Assembly: GCA_963721585.1 (NCBI GenBank)
Contig: CAVRJN010000008.1
Span: 186,001-250,000 of the forward strand
DNA from: Bog-473 sp963721585
GTDB lineage: Bacteria > Actinomycetota > Acidimicrobiia > Acidimicrobiales > RAAP-2
DNA: 64,000 nucleotides
Direction of reading: 5' to 3'
Shown: positions 52,078 to 60,794 of the stretch, one piece after another
Layout: every line of letters starts with the position of its first letter
How positions within the stretch are numbered: the stretch's first letter is position 1
Position numbers and translations under genes: made by a program
Notes under the pieces: generated by a model
The model's input: the letters and a program-made list of their open reading frames with translations, nothing else
What the model was told of the DNA's origin: nothing
Database searches by the model: none

Positions 52078-53703
52078 TCACCCACCCTCTCGCAGGCGCT
52101 GGCGCAACACGAACTTCTGGACCTTCCCCGAAGGCGTCCGCGGCAACTCGCCGACGATGCGGATCTCCTCCGGCCACTTCTGACGGGTCAGCCCGGCCTC
52201 CTGGAGGTGTGCCCGGAGGTCGTCCATGTCGGGGGGTGCGCTCCCGGGCTGCATGCGGAAGAAGGCGCAGCCGTGCTCGCCGAGCCGCTCGTCGGGCGCC
52301 GCCACCACGGCGACCTCTGCCACGCCCTTCATGTGCGCCAGCAGCTGCTCCACCTCCGCGGCACTGACGTTCTCGCCGCCGCGGATGATGATGTCCTTCA
52401 CCCGGTCCGTGATGGTCAGGTAGCCGTCCTCGTCTATGACGCCGATGTCCCCGGTGCTGAACCAGCCGTCGGCGTCCACCGCCTCGGCCGTCAGCGCGGG
52501 GTCCGTGTAGCCGGCGAAACGGTCGGGTCCGCGGCTGAGGATCTCGCCCGGCTGCCCGGCCTCGACGTCATGACCGTCCTCGTCGACGGTCCGGATCTCG
52601 ACCCATTCCATCGGCCGGCCGTCGGTGTGGATGCGCTTGTCCTTGGGGGCGTCGTGCTGGGAACCCGTGATGGAAGGGTGTTCGGTCGACCCGTAGGAGC
52701 GGACCAGCGAAATCCCGAGCGAGTCCGCCCGCTCGGCCACCGCGTTGGGAATGGGCGAGCCGCCGAGCCCGACATAGCGCATGAGCTCCACGTGTTCGGG
52801 GCCGTAGCCGGGGCTGTCGAGCAGGCTGGTGAAGAAGTACGTCGAGCCGCTGCCGGCGGCGATGTGCTCCTCCACCATGGCATCGAGGACGGTGGGCGGG
52901 TCCCAGCCGTCGATCATGTAGATGGGCCGCCCGCTGTAGAGGGGGCAGAGCAGACCACCGAGCATGCCGATGGCATGGCCCACCGGAGCACCGACCAGGC
53001 TCGGGAGATCGCGCATGGCCTGGTGGTCGGACAGTTGCCGCACCTCGCAGCCCAGGGTGCGGTGCGTGTGCACGACGCCCTTGGGGTCGGCCGTCGTCCC
53101 CGAGGTGTAACCGATGACCGCTGCGCCGTCGGGATCGACGTGCTCGGGCCCGCTGATCGGCTCCGCCCCGCGCAGGTCGTCGAAGCGGACGTAGCCGGAC
53201 GCGTCGCCCGCGATGTCGCCCACCACCACGACGTGTTCGAGACTCTCCAGCCCGTCGCGCACCGTTGCCAGGTCGGCCAGGTAGTCGCGCTGGCCGATGT
53301 GCGAGACGATCACCAGGGCCCGGGCTCCGCTCTGGCGGAGGATGAAGCCGAGTTCCTTGGGGCCGTAGAAGTGCACGATCGGCACCAGCGTCACGCCGAG
53401 CATGGCGCAGGCGTAGAAGGTGATCGCCGCGTCGACCCAGTTGGGCAGCTGGAAGGCGACGACGTCGCCTGGCCCGAGACCGAGCGCGCGCAAGCCGCCC
53501 GCGACGCGCAGCGACTCCTCGTAGACCTCGCCGACGGTCCCGACATAGGGGTGCGTCGGCGACCAAATGCGGAAGCGCCGGGTCGGATCCTCCAGGAGGG
53601 AGTCGCGCAGGAACTCCCCGAGCGTGCGGTCGTCCCAGGCGCCCTCGGCCCGGTAGCGCTCGGCCAAGGCCGGCGGCATCGGACGCAACTCGAACGTGGT
53701 CAT
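52078..53703 (-). CDS. AMP-dependent acyl-CoA synthetase
   Basis: 541 residues of the ANL family: IGYTSGTTADPKGVVHTHR (ATP loop), SYGSTEHPS, DGWFSTGDIGVIDEDGYL, DRVKDIIIRGGENVSAAEVE and K527 in RTPSGK. It should activate a lipid or other acid as the CoA thioester. ATG 53703 overlaps the stop of the upstream FadE28-like gene (ATGA), so the two are coupled. The frame continues open upstream for 450 codons, but that part is antisense shadow of the acyl-CoA dehydrogenase and is not coding. Confidence 0.9.
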   Translation of the reverse strand: MTTFELRPMPPALAERYRAEGAWDDRTLGEFLRDSLLEDPTRRFRIWSPTHPYVGTVGEVYEESLRVAGGLRALGLGPGDVVAFQLPNWVDAAITFYACAMLGVTLVPIVHFYGPKELGFILRQSGARALVIVSHIGQRDYLADLATVRDGLESLEHVVVVGDIAGDASGYVRFDDLRGAEPISGPEHVDPDGAAVIGYTSGTTADPKGVVHTHRTLGCEVRQLSDHQAMRDLPSLVGAPVGHAIGMLGGLLCPLYSGRPIYMIDGWDPPTVLDAMVEEHIAAGSGSTYFFTSLLDSPGYGPEHVELMRYVGLGGSPIPNAVAERADSLGISLVRSYGSTEHPSITGSQHDAPKDKRIHTDGRPMEWVEIRTVDEDGHDVEAGQPGEILSRGPDRFAGYTDPALTAEAVDADGWFSTGDIGVIDEDGYLTITDRVKDIIIRGGENVSAAEVEQLLAHMKGVAEVAVVAAPDERLGEHGCAFFRMQPGSAPPDMDDLRAHLQEAGLTRQKWPEEIRIVGELPRTPSGKVQKFVLRQRLREGG

Positions 53704-54795
53704 GCCGATTCGATGAAGAGCGAGGCCAGCCGGTGGCGCTGCGCGCCGGCGCCGCCCGCCAGGAGCTCGTTCTGCTTCACCCGTTTGAACAGGAAATGGG
53801 CGTCGTTGGCCCAGGTGAACCCGACGCCACCGTGCAGCTGAATGTCGTCCCCGGTGACTCGCACACCGGCGTCGGCTGCGTAGCTCGAAGCCATGGCCGC
53901 GGCCTGTTCGCGTTCGGGCGACTCCGTGTCCGACGCCCAGGCTGCGAACTGGAAGCCGGCACGCGCCATCTCGACCTGCTGGAACATCTCGACGAGCCGA
54001 TGGCGGACCGTCTGGTAGGTGGCGACGGGCTTGTCGAAGACGATCCGTTCCGACGTGTAGGCGATGGCCTCGGTGAGGGCCCGCTGCGCCGCACCGACGG
54101 TCTCCGCCGCCAGCCCGATGGCGATGTCGTCTTGGATCCGCTGCCACAGTCCGACCTGGTTGCCCGACGGTCCGAGCGGTACGACCGGGGTGTCGTCGAG
54201 CACGAGCCGGGCCAGCTTGCGCGTCGGGTCGAGGGACGGGACCAGCTCGCCCCGGGGCGACTCGAGGAGATACGAGCGCACGCCTTCCTCGCTGCGCGCC
54301 ACCACGATGACCCAGTCCGCGCGTGTGCCCGTCGACGACGATCGGCTTCTCGCCGCTCACGACCCACTGGGCCGCCTTACGGCGCGCCCGGGTCCGCACG
54401 GTCGAGAGTGGCTCGCCGTGTCCCTGCTCGCCCAGCGCCACCGTGCCCCGTCGGGTGCCCGAGGCCAGGTCGGTCAGGAGCTCGGTGGCGCCCAGCGCAC
54501 GCGCGGCGAGGGTGGCCGCCACCGAGGAGGAGAAGAACGGGCCGGGCAGTGGGATGCGCCCCATCTCTTCGAGGACGACGCACATTTCGAGCAGGCCGGC
54601 CCCGCTGCCCCCGTATTCCTCGGGTACCAGCAGGCCCGTCCACCCCAGGTCGACCAGCGTGGACCACAGCGCGGGAGTGATGCCCTCGGGCCCGTCGGCC
54701 AGCTGGCGCACCACGTCAGGCCCGCACTCGCGCTCGAGGGCGCCACGCGCCACCTCCTGCAGTGCGAGCTGCTCGTCGTCGTACGTGAAGTCCAC
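53700..54795 (-). pseudogene. Acyl-CoA dehydrogenase (FadE28-like subunit type), single frameshift
   Basis: The N-terminal part begins at GTG 54795 (VDFTYDDEQLALQEVARGAL, then LVPEEYGGSGAGLLEMCVVL) and runs to about VSGEKPIVVDG; the rest (VARSEEGVRSYLLES through IVFDKPVATYQTVRHRLVEM and LHGGVGFTWANDAHFLFKR) is one frame away. Total length is 1,096 bases, one more than a multiple of three. Deleting one base in the CGCGCG run near 54317-54326 joins them as GHTADWVIVVAR. GGGGAGG precedes the start. It pairs with the divergent FadE29-like gene at 54878, and an acyl-CoA ligase overlaps its stop. Real decay or base-calling error are both possible. Confidence 0.82.
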
Positions 54796-54833
54796 GGCCT
54801 CCCCTACGTCTTGCTCACCGACGCGCCATTCCC

Positions 54834-54847
54834 TGACACTGGCGTCA
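54834..54847. promoter_or_regulatory. TGAC-N6-GTCA operator, site 7
   Basis: TGACACTGGCGTCA lies in the 82-bp gap between a divergent FadE28-like and FadE29-like pair, the same arrangement as site 5. It is at about -35 relative to the TACCCT box of the rightward gene. Confidence 0.65.
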
Positions 54848-54877
54848 GAGTACACGGTGGTCGGGTACCCTTCCCCC

Positions 54878-56095
54878 GTGGATTTTGCCCTGGCACCGGA
54901 GGACGAGAAGTTCCGCGACGAGTTGCGCGCCTGGCTCAATGAGCATCTGCCCCCCTTCCTGGAGGCGGAAGCCCTGGGCGACGACGCCAGCCTCTCGGGT
55001 GAAGCGAGCCAACAACGCCGCCAGAAGTGGCAGCGCAAATTGCACGAGGGCGGATGGGCGGCCATCCACTGGGGACCCGACTATGCCCAGGGCCGCACCA
55101 TCAACGCCATGCAGCGCCTCATCTACTCCGAGGTGATGGCCGAGTACCGCACGCCCGGCACGTTCAACACCAACGGGATCTGGCAGATCGGGCCCATGAT
55201 CATTCAGTGGGGCACCGAGGAGCAGAAGGCGCAGTGGCTGCCGTCCATCCTCGAGGCCGAGGAACACTGGTGTCAGGGCTTCAGCGAGCCCATGGCCGGC
55301 AACGACCTGGCCAATCTGCGGACGACGGCGATCTACGACGCCGAGACGGACGAGTACGTCATCAACGGCTCGAAGATCTGGATCTCCTCCGCGCACCTGG
55401 CCACCTGGGGGCTGTTCCTGCTGCGGACCGACCCGACCGCCATAGAGCGCGGCAAGAAGCACGAGGGGATCACGGCCTTCATTTTGAACCTGAAGACGCC
55501 GGGCATCGACGTGCGGCCGATCCGTGACATGGCGGGCGAGGAGCTCTTCAACGAGATCTTCTTCACCGATGTGCGCATCCCGGCCAAGTGGCGCCTGGGC
55601 GACGAGGGCGCCGGCTGGATGGTGGCCATGGGCACACTCGGCTTCGAGCGCGTCGGCATCGCGTCGCAGATCGCCATCCTCGCCGCCGACCTGCGCGCCA
55701 TGGTGGCGGCCGCCCGCAGCGTGAATCCCGGCGCGCTCGACGACCCGTCGCTGCGGGACCGCATCGCCAAGGTGTGGACCGAGATCGAGCTGGCGCGTCT
55801 CCTTTCACTGCGGGCACTGTCCAAAATCATGAAAGGCGAGAAGAACTGGCCCGAGGTGCCCTTCGCCAAGCTCTCGTGGTCCTCGATGGCCCAGACGCTG
55901 GCCGAGCTCGCCGTCGACCTTCTTGGCCCGGCCGGCGCCCTGGCGCGCGGCGGTCCCGATGCGGTCGACCGGGGCAAGTGGACCCGCCTGTACGCGTTCC
56001 AGCGCTACTCGACCATCGGCGGGGGCTCCACCGAGATTCAGAAGAACATCATCGCCGACCGGGCCATCGCCATGCCCGGCAAGTCGCGCGGCTGA
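54878..56095 (+). CDS. Acyl-CoA dehydrogenase (FadE29-like subunit type)
   Basis: 405 residues: WCQGFSEPMAGNDLANLRTT, INGSKIWISSAHLATWGLFL, FNEIFFTDVRIPAKWRLGDE and IGGGSTEIQKNIIADRAIAM. GTG 54878 follows TACCCT by eight bases, consistent with a leaderless start; a longer open frame upstream would overlap the operator and the divergent gene. The divergent FadE28-like gene is the likely second subunit. The thiolase-like gene follows 14 bases after the stop, giving a dehydrogenation-to-cleavage order. Confidence 0.9.
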   Translation: MDFALAPEDEKFRDELRAWLNEHLPPFLEAEALGDDASLSGEASQQRRQKWQRKLHEGGWAAIHWGPDYAQGRTINAMQRLIYSEVMAEYRTPGTFNTNGIWQIGPMIIQWGTEEQKAQWLPSILEAEEHWCQGFSEPMAGNDLANLRTTAIYDAETDEYVINGSKIWISSAHLATWGLFLLRTDPTAIERGKKHEGITAFILNLKTPGIDVRPIRDMAGEELFNEIFFTDVRIPAKWRLGDEGAGWMVAMGTLGFERVGIASQIAILAADLRAMVAAARSVNPGALDDPSLRDRIAKVWTEIELARLLSLRALSKIMKGEKNWPEVPFAKLSWSSMAQTLAELAVDLLGPAGALARGGPDAVDRGKWTRLYAFQRYSTIGGGSTEIQKNIIADRAIAMPGKSRG

Positions 56096-56109
56096 CCCGC
56101 TCCGCCCCG

Positions 56110-57600
56110 TTGCCCGCCGACCCCCGCGCCAGCTGCATCATCGGCGTCGCCCGCCGTACCTGGCACCCGTCCGACGTGCCCGACGGCGCGCCCGAGCCGC
56201 TCGCCATGTGGGAGCAGGTGGCCCGTCAGGCCGCGGCGGACACCGGGGCCGACGCCTCGTCCGTCCTCAGCGCTCTCGAGAGCATCGACATCGTCTACTC
56301 GCAGTCGTGGCAGTACGACGATGCCGTCGCCCGCCTGGCCGAGCGCGTCGGCGCGTCGCCGGCGCGCCGGCGCTACTCGGGCATCGGCGGATCGGTGCCC
56401 CTCGTGCTGGCCACCGAGGTGGCCCGGGAGATCCGGGCGGGCCGCCTCGACCTGGCGCTGATCACCGGCGCAGAGGCGCTGGCCACGGTCCGCCGCCTGA
56501 AGAAGGCCGGCGAAAGACCCCAGTGGTCCTTCCGTCCGGCCGAGAAGCGGCCCTTCCCGATGGACATGGACTTCGACCCCTCCGAGATCAGCCACGCCGT
56601 CTTCGAGGCCTACCTGACCTTCGCCTTGTTCGACAACGCCCGGCGGACCCACCTCGGCCGCGGCCTCGACGAGCACCGTGCCCAGCTGGGCCGGGTGTTG
56701 GCGCCCATGACCGAGATCGCGGCGGCCAGCCCCCATGCCTGGTTCCCGGTGGCGCGCGGCGCCGACGAGCTCGTGACCGCCACACCGGACAACCGGATGG
56801 TGTCGTACCCCTACACGAAGCTGATGACGTCGATCATGGACGTCGACATGGCCGCCGCGCTGGTCCTGGCCAGCGCGGCCAAGGCGGATGCGCTGGGCGT
56901 CCCCGAGGAGCGGCGGGTGTACCTGCGCGGTGCCGCCTACGCCGAGGACCCTGCCCATGTGGCGGGCCACCCCGACCTGTGGCGTTCCCCCGCCATGGCC
57001 GCCGCGGCAGACGCCGCGCTTGCCGGCTCGGGCATCGGAGCGGACGACGTGGCCTATTTCGACCTCTATTCCTGCTTCGCCAGCTCGGTGTGCTTCGCGC
57101 TCGATGCGCTGGGGATCAGCGAGGACGACGCACGCCCCGTGACCCAGACGGGCGGGCTGCCGTACCACGGCGGACCCGGCTCGAACTACATGACCCACGC
57201 GCTGGCGGCCATGGTCGAGACGCTTCGTCGCGACCCCGGCTCCTACGGCATCACCAGCGGGGTCGGGATGCACATGCAGAAGCACGCGTACGGCGTGTGG
57301 TCCACCGATCCGGGCACGAGCGTTCTGGCCGACCCGGCACCCCCGGTCGCCGCCGTGCCACTGACCATCGTCGAATCCCCCGAGGGCAAGGCAACCGTTG
57401 CGACCTACACGGTCCTGCACGGACGCGACGGCGGTCCCGAGCGCGCCGTCTTGATCTGCGACGTGCCGGGGGGCGGTCGCTGCTACGCCCTCCTCGACGG
57501 CGGGCCGGCCGTGCTGGCGGAGACCGAGGTCGACGAGCTCATCGGACGGACCGTCACGCTGACGCCCGCCGACGGGATCAACCACGCCGCTCTCGGCTAG
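56110..57600 (+). CDS. Thiolase-like acetyl-CoA acetyltransferase family protein
   Basis: About 496 residues. SCIIGVARRTWHPSDVPDGA opens the thiolase-type fold, SGIGGSVPLVLATEVAREIR is the first core helix, and FDLYSCFASSVCFALDALG and TGGLPYHGGPGSNYMTHALA are hallmarks of the long acetyl-CoA acetyltransferase family. A C-terminal ~90-residue OB-like extension (EGKATVATYTVLHGRDGGPE) is fused on, so it may not need a separate DUF35 partner. No ATG or GTG is in frame near the start; TTG 56110 is the best candidate. It follows the FadE29-like gene closely. Confidence 0.82.
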   Translation: MPADPRASCIIGVARRTWHPSDVPDGAPEPLAMWEQVARQAAADTGADASSVLSALESIDIVYSQSWQYDDAVARLAERVGASPARRRYSGIGGSVPLVLATEVAREIRAGRLDLALITGAEALATVRRLKKAGERPQWSFRPAEKRPFPMDMDFDPSEISHAVFEAYLTFALFDNARRTHLGRGLDEHRAQLGRVLAPMTEIAAASPHAWFPVARGADELVTATPDNRMVSYPYTKLMTSIMDVDMAAALVLASAAKADALGVPEERRVYLRGAAYAEDPAHVAGHPDLWRSPAMAAAADAALAGSGIGADDVAYFDLYSCFASSVCFALDALGISEDDARPVTQTGGLPYHGGPGSNYMTHALAAMVETLRRDPGSYGITSGVGMHMQKHAYGVWSTDPGTSVLADPAPPVAAVPLTIVESPEGKATVATYTVLHGRDGGPERAVLICDVPGGGRCYALLDGGPAVLAETEVDELIGRTVTLTPADGINHAALG

Positions 57601-57610
57601 CGCCGGCGGC

Positions 57611-58312
57611 ATACCCGGCACACTCGTCACGGGCGTCGACGGAGCCCGTGGTGGATGGGTCGCCGTCACCATCACCTGTGGCGGGAACGATGCGGCGGAC
57701 GTCCGCGTCGTCCGCGACCTCCGCGACCTGATCGGGCAGATCGACAGGGGTGCGCTCGCCGCCGTCGCCGTCGACATCCCGATCGGCCTCGCTTCGGACG
57801 GCCCGCGTCGAGCCGATGTGGAAGCCAGGCGGCGGTTGGGCCCGCGGCGAAGCTCGGTCTTCCCTGCCCCGGCGCGCTCCGTCCTCGCCGCCTCCACCTA
57901 CGAGGAGGCCTGCGCCCTGTCGCGGGCGGCGTGCGGGAAGGCGATCTCGAAGCAGCTCTTCAACATCTTGCCCAAGATCCGGGAGGTCGACGCGCTCATC
58001 ACACCTCTCCGGCAGCAGCGAGTGTTCGAGATGTCGCCGGAGTTGAGCCTGGCCGTCCTGGCCGGCGCGCCGATGGCGCACGCCAAGACGACACCTGCCG
58101 GACGCGCCGAGCGCATGTGCGTCCTCGGCAGCGTCTTCGGCCGCGCACAGATCGAGCACTACGCCGACCACACACCCGCGGGCGCTGGGATCGACGACGT
58201 ACTCGACGCGTTCGCAGGCGCCTGGACGGCCAGGCGCCATGCCGTGGCGCAACACCTGCAGCTTGGCGGAGACGTCGACGAGCGCGGACTGCGGATGGAG
58301 GTCGTGGCCTGA
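57611..58312 (+). CDS. DUF429 (RNase H-like) protein, start codon unclear
   Basis: The frame contains VTGVDGARGGWVAV, the first acidic motif of DUF429, then AVAVDIPIGLASDGPRRADV, SVFPAPARSVLAA, KISKQLFNILPKI-type and ERMCVLGSVFGR segments; length and order match a full DUF429 protein of about 225 residues. However, the first ATG, GTG or TTG in frame is GTG 57818, inside the domain; the frame opens after a TGA at 57560. Only ATA 57611, CTC and GTC lie before the first motif. A rare start codon, or a small sequence error near 57600, is implied. Coordinates use ATA as a placeholder. Confidence 0.6.
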   Translation: MPGTLVTGVDGARGGWVAVTITCGGNDAADVRVVRDLRDLIGQIDRGALAAVAVDIPIGLASDGPRRADVEARRRLGPRRSSVFPAPARSVLAASTYEEACALSRAACGKAISKQLFNILPKIREVDALITPLRQQRVFEMSPELSLAVLAGAPMAHAKTTPAGRAERMCVLGSVFGRAQIEHYADHTPAGAGIDDVLDAFAGAWTARRHAVAQHLQLGGDVDERGLRMEVVA

Positions 58313-58375
58313 AAGTCGGATGACGGCGCGAGCGCTCCGCGCCCCGCCTACAGTGCCCCCGCAAGGGAGGCCACG

Positions 58376-60385
58376 CTGACCGTTCGCGCCGATGTCGCAC
58401 GCCCCGAGCCGGACCCCGCCGGGGGTACCCGGCACCGGTGGCGGACCAGCCGGATCTGGCGATTCTGGCGCTCCCCCGCCGACCAACCTCGTTGGGCGCG
58501 CCCCGCGCTGCTGATCGTCACCGCCCTGGCCGGTCTGGCCTACACCTGGCGCTTCGATCAGGCCTACCTCGAGCCCTTTTACGGCGGGGCGGCTCGCAGC
58601 ATGTCGCTGAACCTGCACAACCTCTTCTACGGGGCGGCAGACCCGTGGGCGACGGTCTCGGTTGACAAGATCCCGGGCGCTCTCTGGGTCCAGGCCATCT
58701 CCCTCCGGATCTTCGGGTTCCACATCTGGGCGCTCGTCCTGCCGCAGGTGATCGAAGGGATGCTCACTGTGCTCGTCCTGTATCGCGCCGTCGGGCGGGT
58801 GGCCGGAGCGGGTGCCGGCCTGGTCGCTGCGGTGGTGCTGGCCGGGAGCCCTATCGTGATCCTTCTCGACCGCGGCAACATTTCGGACTCGCTGCTCATC
58901 CTCTTGCTCGTGCTGGCTGCCGACGCCACCATCCGCGCCTGTCAGAGCGGGCAATTGCGCTCGCTGCTGTGGGCCGGCGCACTGGTCGGCCTCGCCTTCC
59001 AGGCCAAGATGCTCCAGGCCTGGCTCGTGGCGCCCGCTCTCTTCTTGGCCTACCTCGTCGCCGCTCCGGCGGCCTCTTTCCTGCGGCGAGTGTGGCACCT
59101 GGCAGCGACCACGCTGGTAGTTGGCGTCGTGTCTCTCAGCTGGATTTCGATCGTCTCCCTGGTCCCGCAGTCGAGCCGGCCCTATGCCGATGGGAGCTGC
59201 GACGATTCGCTCTTCAACCAGGTGTTCTCCTACAACGGGTTCACCCGCCTCGGTGCGGGGCTGGCCAACACTGCGGGGTGCAGCCGCCCCTCGGCCTACT
59301 TGCTCACGTTGGTGAGGTACTCGAATCGCGAGGGCCTCGGAACCGGCGGCATCGGCCCGTCGTGGGATCGCCTGCTGCAGGGTCCCTTCGGACACGATGC
59401 GGCTTGGCTGCTGCTCCCAGCCGTCGCGGCGGCGACATGGCTCTTGGTCCTGGCCCGCGGGACACCGCGCACCGACATTCGCCGCGCCGCCGTCCTGCTC
59501 TGGAGCATCTGGCTCCTCGTCACCTACGGCTTCTTCAGCGGCGGCCAGTTCTTGAACTCGTACTACCTTGCTGCGCTGATGCCGGCCGTGGCCGCGCTGT
59601 GCGGCATGGGCGCTCTGGCTGCGTGGGAACGCAGGCGCCTCCCCGCCGTGCGGGCCGCTCTCGCCGTTCTCACGGTTGCCACCGTCGCCGTCACCATCGC
59701 ACTCGTCCCGGGCTACGTGGGCGTGCGCCCCTGGGTCGTCGGCTCGGCCGCCGTGGTGGGTCTGCTCGCCGTGGTCGTCCTCGGCGGTTCCCTGCGCACC
59801 GGCCACGATTCCGTCTGGGCCCTCGGCGTCGGACCGGCCCTCGCCGCGCTGGCCATGGTGCTCGGTTCGTTCTGGGCCTCGGCCGTGGTGGTGCAGGCGA
59901 GGCTCAGTCCATTCGACTCGCCGTACGCGCCGGCGTCGGTCAATGCCAACACCCAGACTGCGGCAGCGGACTTTCCGCGGTTTGCACAAGGTCTCCGCGA
60001 CCTCGTCGACACCGTGCCGCAGGGGAGGGCGGTCGACGTCTTCGAGACATCGCGCACGACGGGCTACTACATCCTGGCCACCGGGCGCGAGTTCCTCCCG
60101 ATCGGCGGATTCACCGGGGTCGTGCCGAGTCCGACACTCCCGGTCTTCAAGCGGATGGTGGCCGAGGACCGGGTCCAACGCGTCATCGTCGTCACCAAGC
60201 CTCTGACCAACGAACCGGTCCTGCGCTGGGTCGTGGTGCACTGCACAAGGCTGGGTCCCGCCGGTTACGACGCGGATGCGCAGGCCACGTCCACCGCGTT
60301 CAACTGTGGGCCACGTGCCGCGTCGGGCTCACCAGCCCGCTCAGCTCCCGTCAACCCCCCTCGCCCGCTCGGCGGAAGTCTATGA
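58376..60385 (+). CDS. ArnT-like membrane glycosyltransferase (GT-C fold), CTG start
   Basis: About 669 residues with some twelve hydrophobic helices, first LLIVTALAGLAYTWRFDQ. The first loop (SMSLNLHNLFYGAADPWATV then SVDKIPGALWVQA) is the conserved acidic loop of ArnT/PMT-type enzymes, and GFFSGGQFLNSYYLAALMPA is the late loop. They transfer a sugar from a polyprenyl-phosphate donor outside the membrane. The usual first helix lies upstream of the first ATG (58601). The only good start is CTG 58376, five bases after AAGGGAGG. Its 3' end overlaps the convergent Ddn-like gene by 35 bases. Confidence 0.8.
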   Translation: MTVRADVARPEPDPAGGTRHRWRTSRIWRFWRSPADQPRWARPALLIVTALAGLAYTWRFDQAYLEPFYGGAARSMSLNLHNLFYGAADPWATVSVDKIPGALWVQAISLRIFGFHIWALVLPQVIEGMLTVLVLYRAVGRVAGAGAGLVAAVVLAGSPIVILLDRGNISDSLLILLLVLAADATIRACQSGQLRSLLWAGALVGLAFQAKMLQAWLVAPALFLAYLVAAPAASFLRRVWHLAATTLVVGVVSLSWISIVSLVPQSSRPYADGSCDDSLFNQVFSYNGFTRLGAGLANTAGCSRPSAYLLTLVRYSNREGLGTGGIGPSWDRLLQGPFGHDAAWLLLPAVAAATWLLVLARGTPRTDIRRAAVLLWSIWLLVTYGFFSGGQFLNSYYLAALMPAVAALCGMGALAAWERRRLPAVRAALAVLTVATVAVTIALVPGYVGVRPWVVGSAAVVGLLAVVVLGGSLRTGHDSVWALGVGPALAALAMVLGSFWASAVVVQARLSPFDSPYAPASVNANTQTAAADFPRFAQGLRDLVDTVPQGRAVDVFETSRTTGYYILATGREFLPIGGFTGVVPSPTLPVFKRMVAEDRVQRVIVVTKPLTNEPVLRWVVVHCTRLGPAGYDADAQATSTAFNCGPRAASGSPARSAPVNPPRPLGGSL

Positions 60386-60794
60386 ACTGGGTCACCCGCA
60401 TGAACCGCATGATGCCGCGGCCGATCGCCGGCACGTGCTGGCGGTGCAGGTCGGTCACGATCTCGGGGTCGCTGAGCTCGTACTCCTTGCCGCGGGTGAT
60501 GAGCCGCACGGCGCCATGGGCCAGCGCGTTTTGCACCCACTCTGCATCCGGGCCGTAGGTCAGGGCGAAGCGGAACCCGTCCTTCGTGCGGAAGACGTTG
60601 ACCGGGGTGCGATAGACGGTCCGGGTACGCCGTCCCACGTGGATGACGAGGCCGAGCCCGGGAGCCCAGCCCGCCACGTGGACCGCGACCTTGTTCGTCA
60701 CCGCGCGGTTGAAGCGCGCCACGCGCCGGCCGAGGCGGGGCGGGCGCACCGTGACGTTCGAGCCCGAACGGCGCTGCCCCGAGTGCGCACTCAT
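60351..60794 (-). CDS. Deazaflavin (F420)-dependent nitroreductase family protein
   Basis: 147 residues of the Ddn family: GLGLVIHVGRRTRTVYRTPV is the F420-binding core, followed by FRFALTYGPDAEWVQNALAH and the C-terminal GIMRFMRVTQFIDFRR. Family members use reduced F420 to reduce quinones or nitro compounds, or simply bind F420. ATG 60794 overlaps the stop of the SDR gene (ATGA), making a two-gene operon. The last 35 bases overlap the convergent glycosyltransferase. Confidence 0.85.
   Translation of the reverse strand: MSAHSGQRRSGSNVTVRPPRLGRRVARFNRAVTNKVAVHVAGWAPGLGLVIHVGRRTRTVYRTPVNVFRTKDGFRFALTYGPDAEWVQNALAHGAVRLITRGKEYELSDPEIVTDLHRQHVPAIGRGIMRFMRVTQFIDFRRAGEGG

Noticed and set aside
53704..55065. 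Upstream extension of the acyl-CoA ligase to about 995 residues
   Set aside because: It includes the acyl-CoA dehydrogenase N-terminus in its true frame, then a shifted shadow of that gene. It is two genes plus a frameshift, not a fusion.
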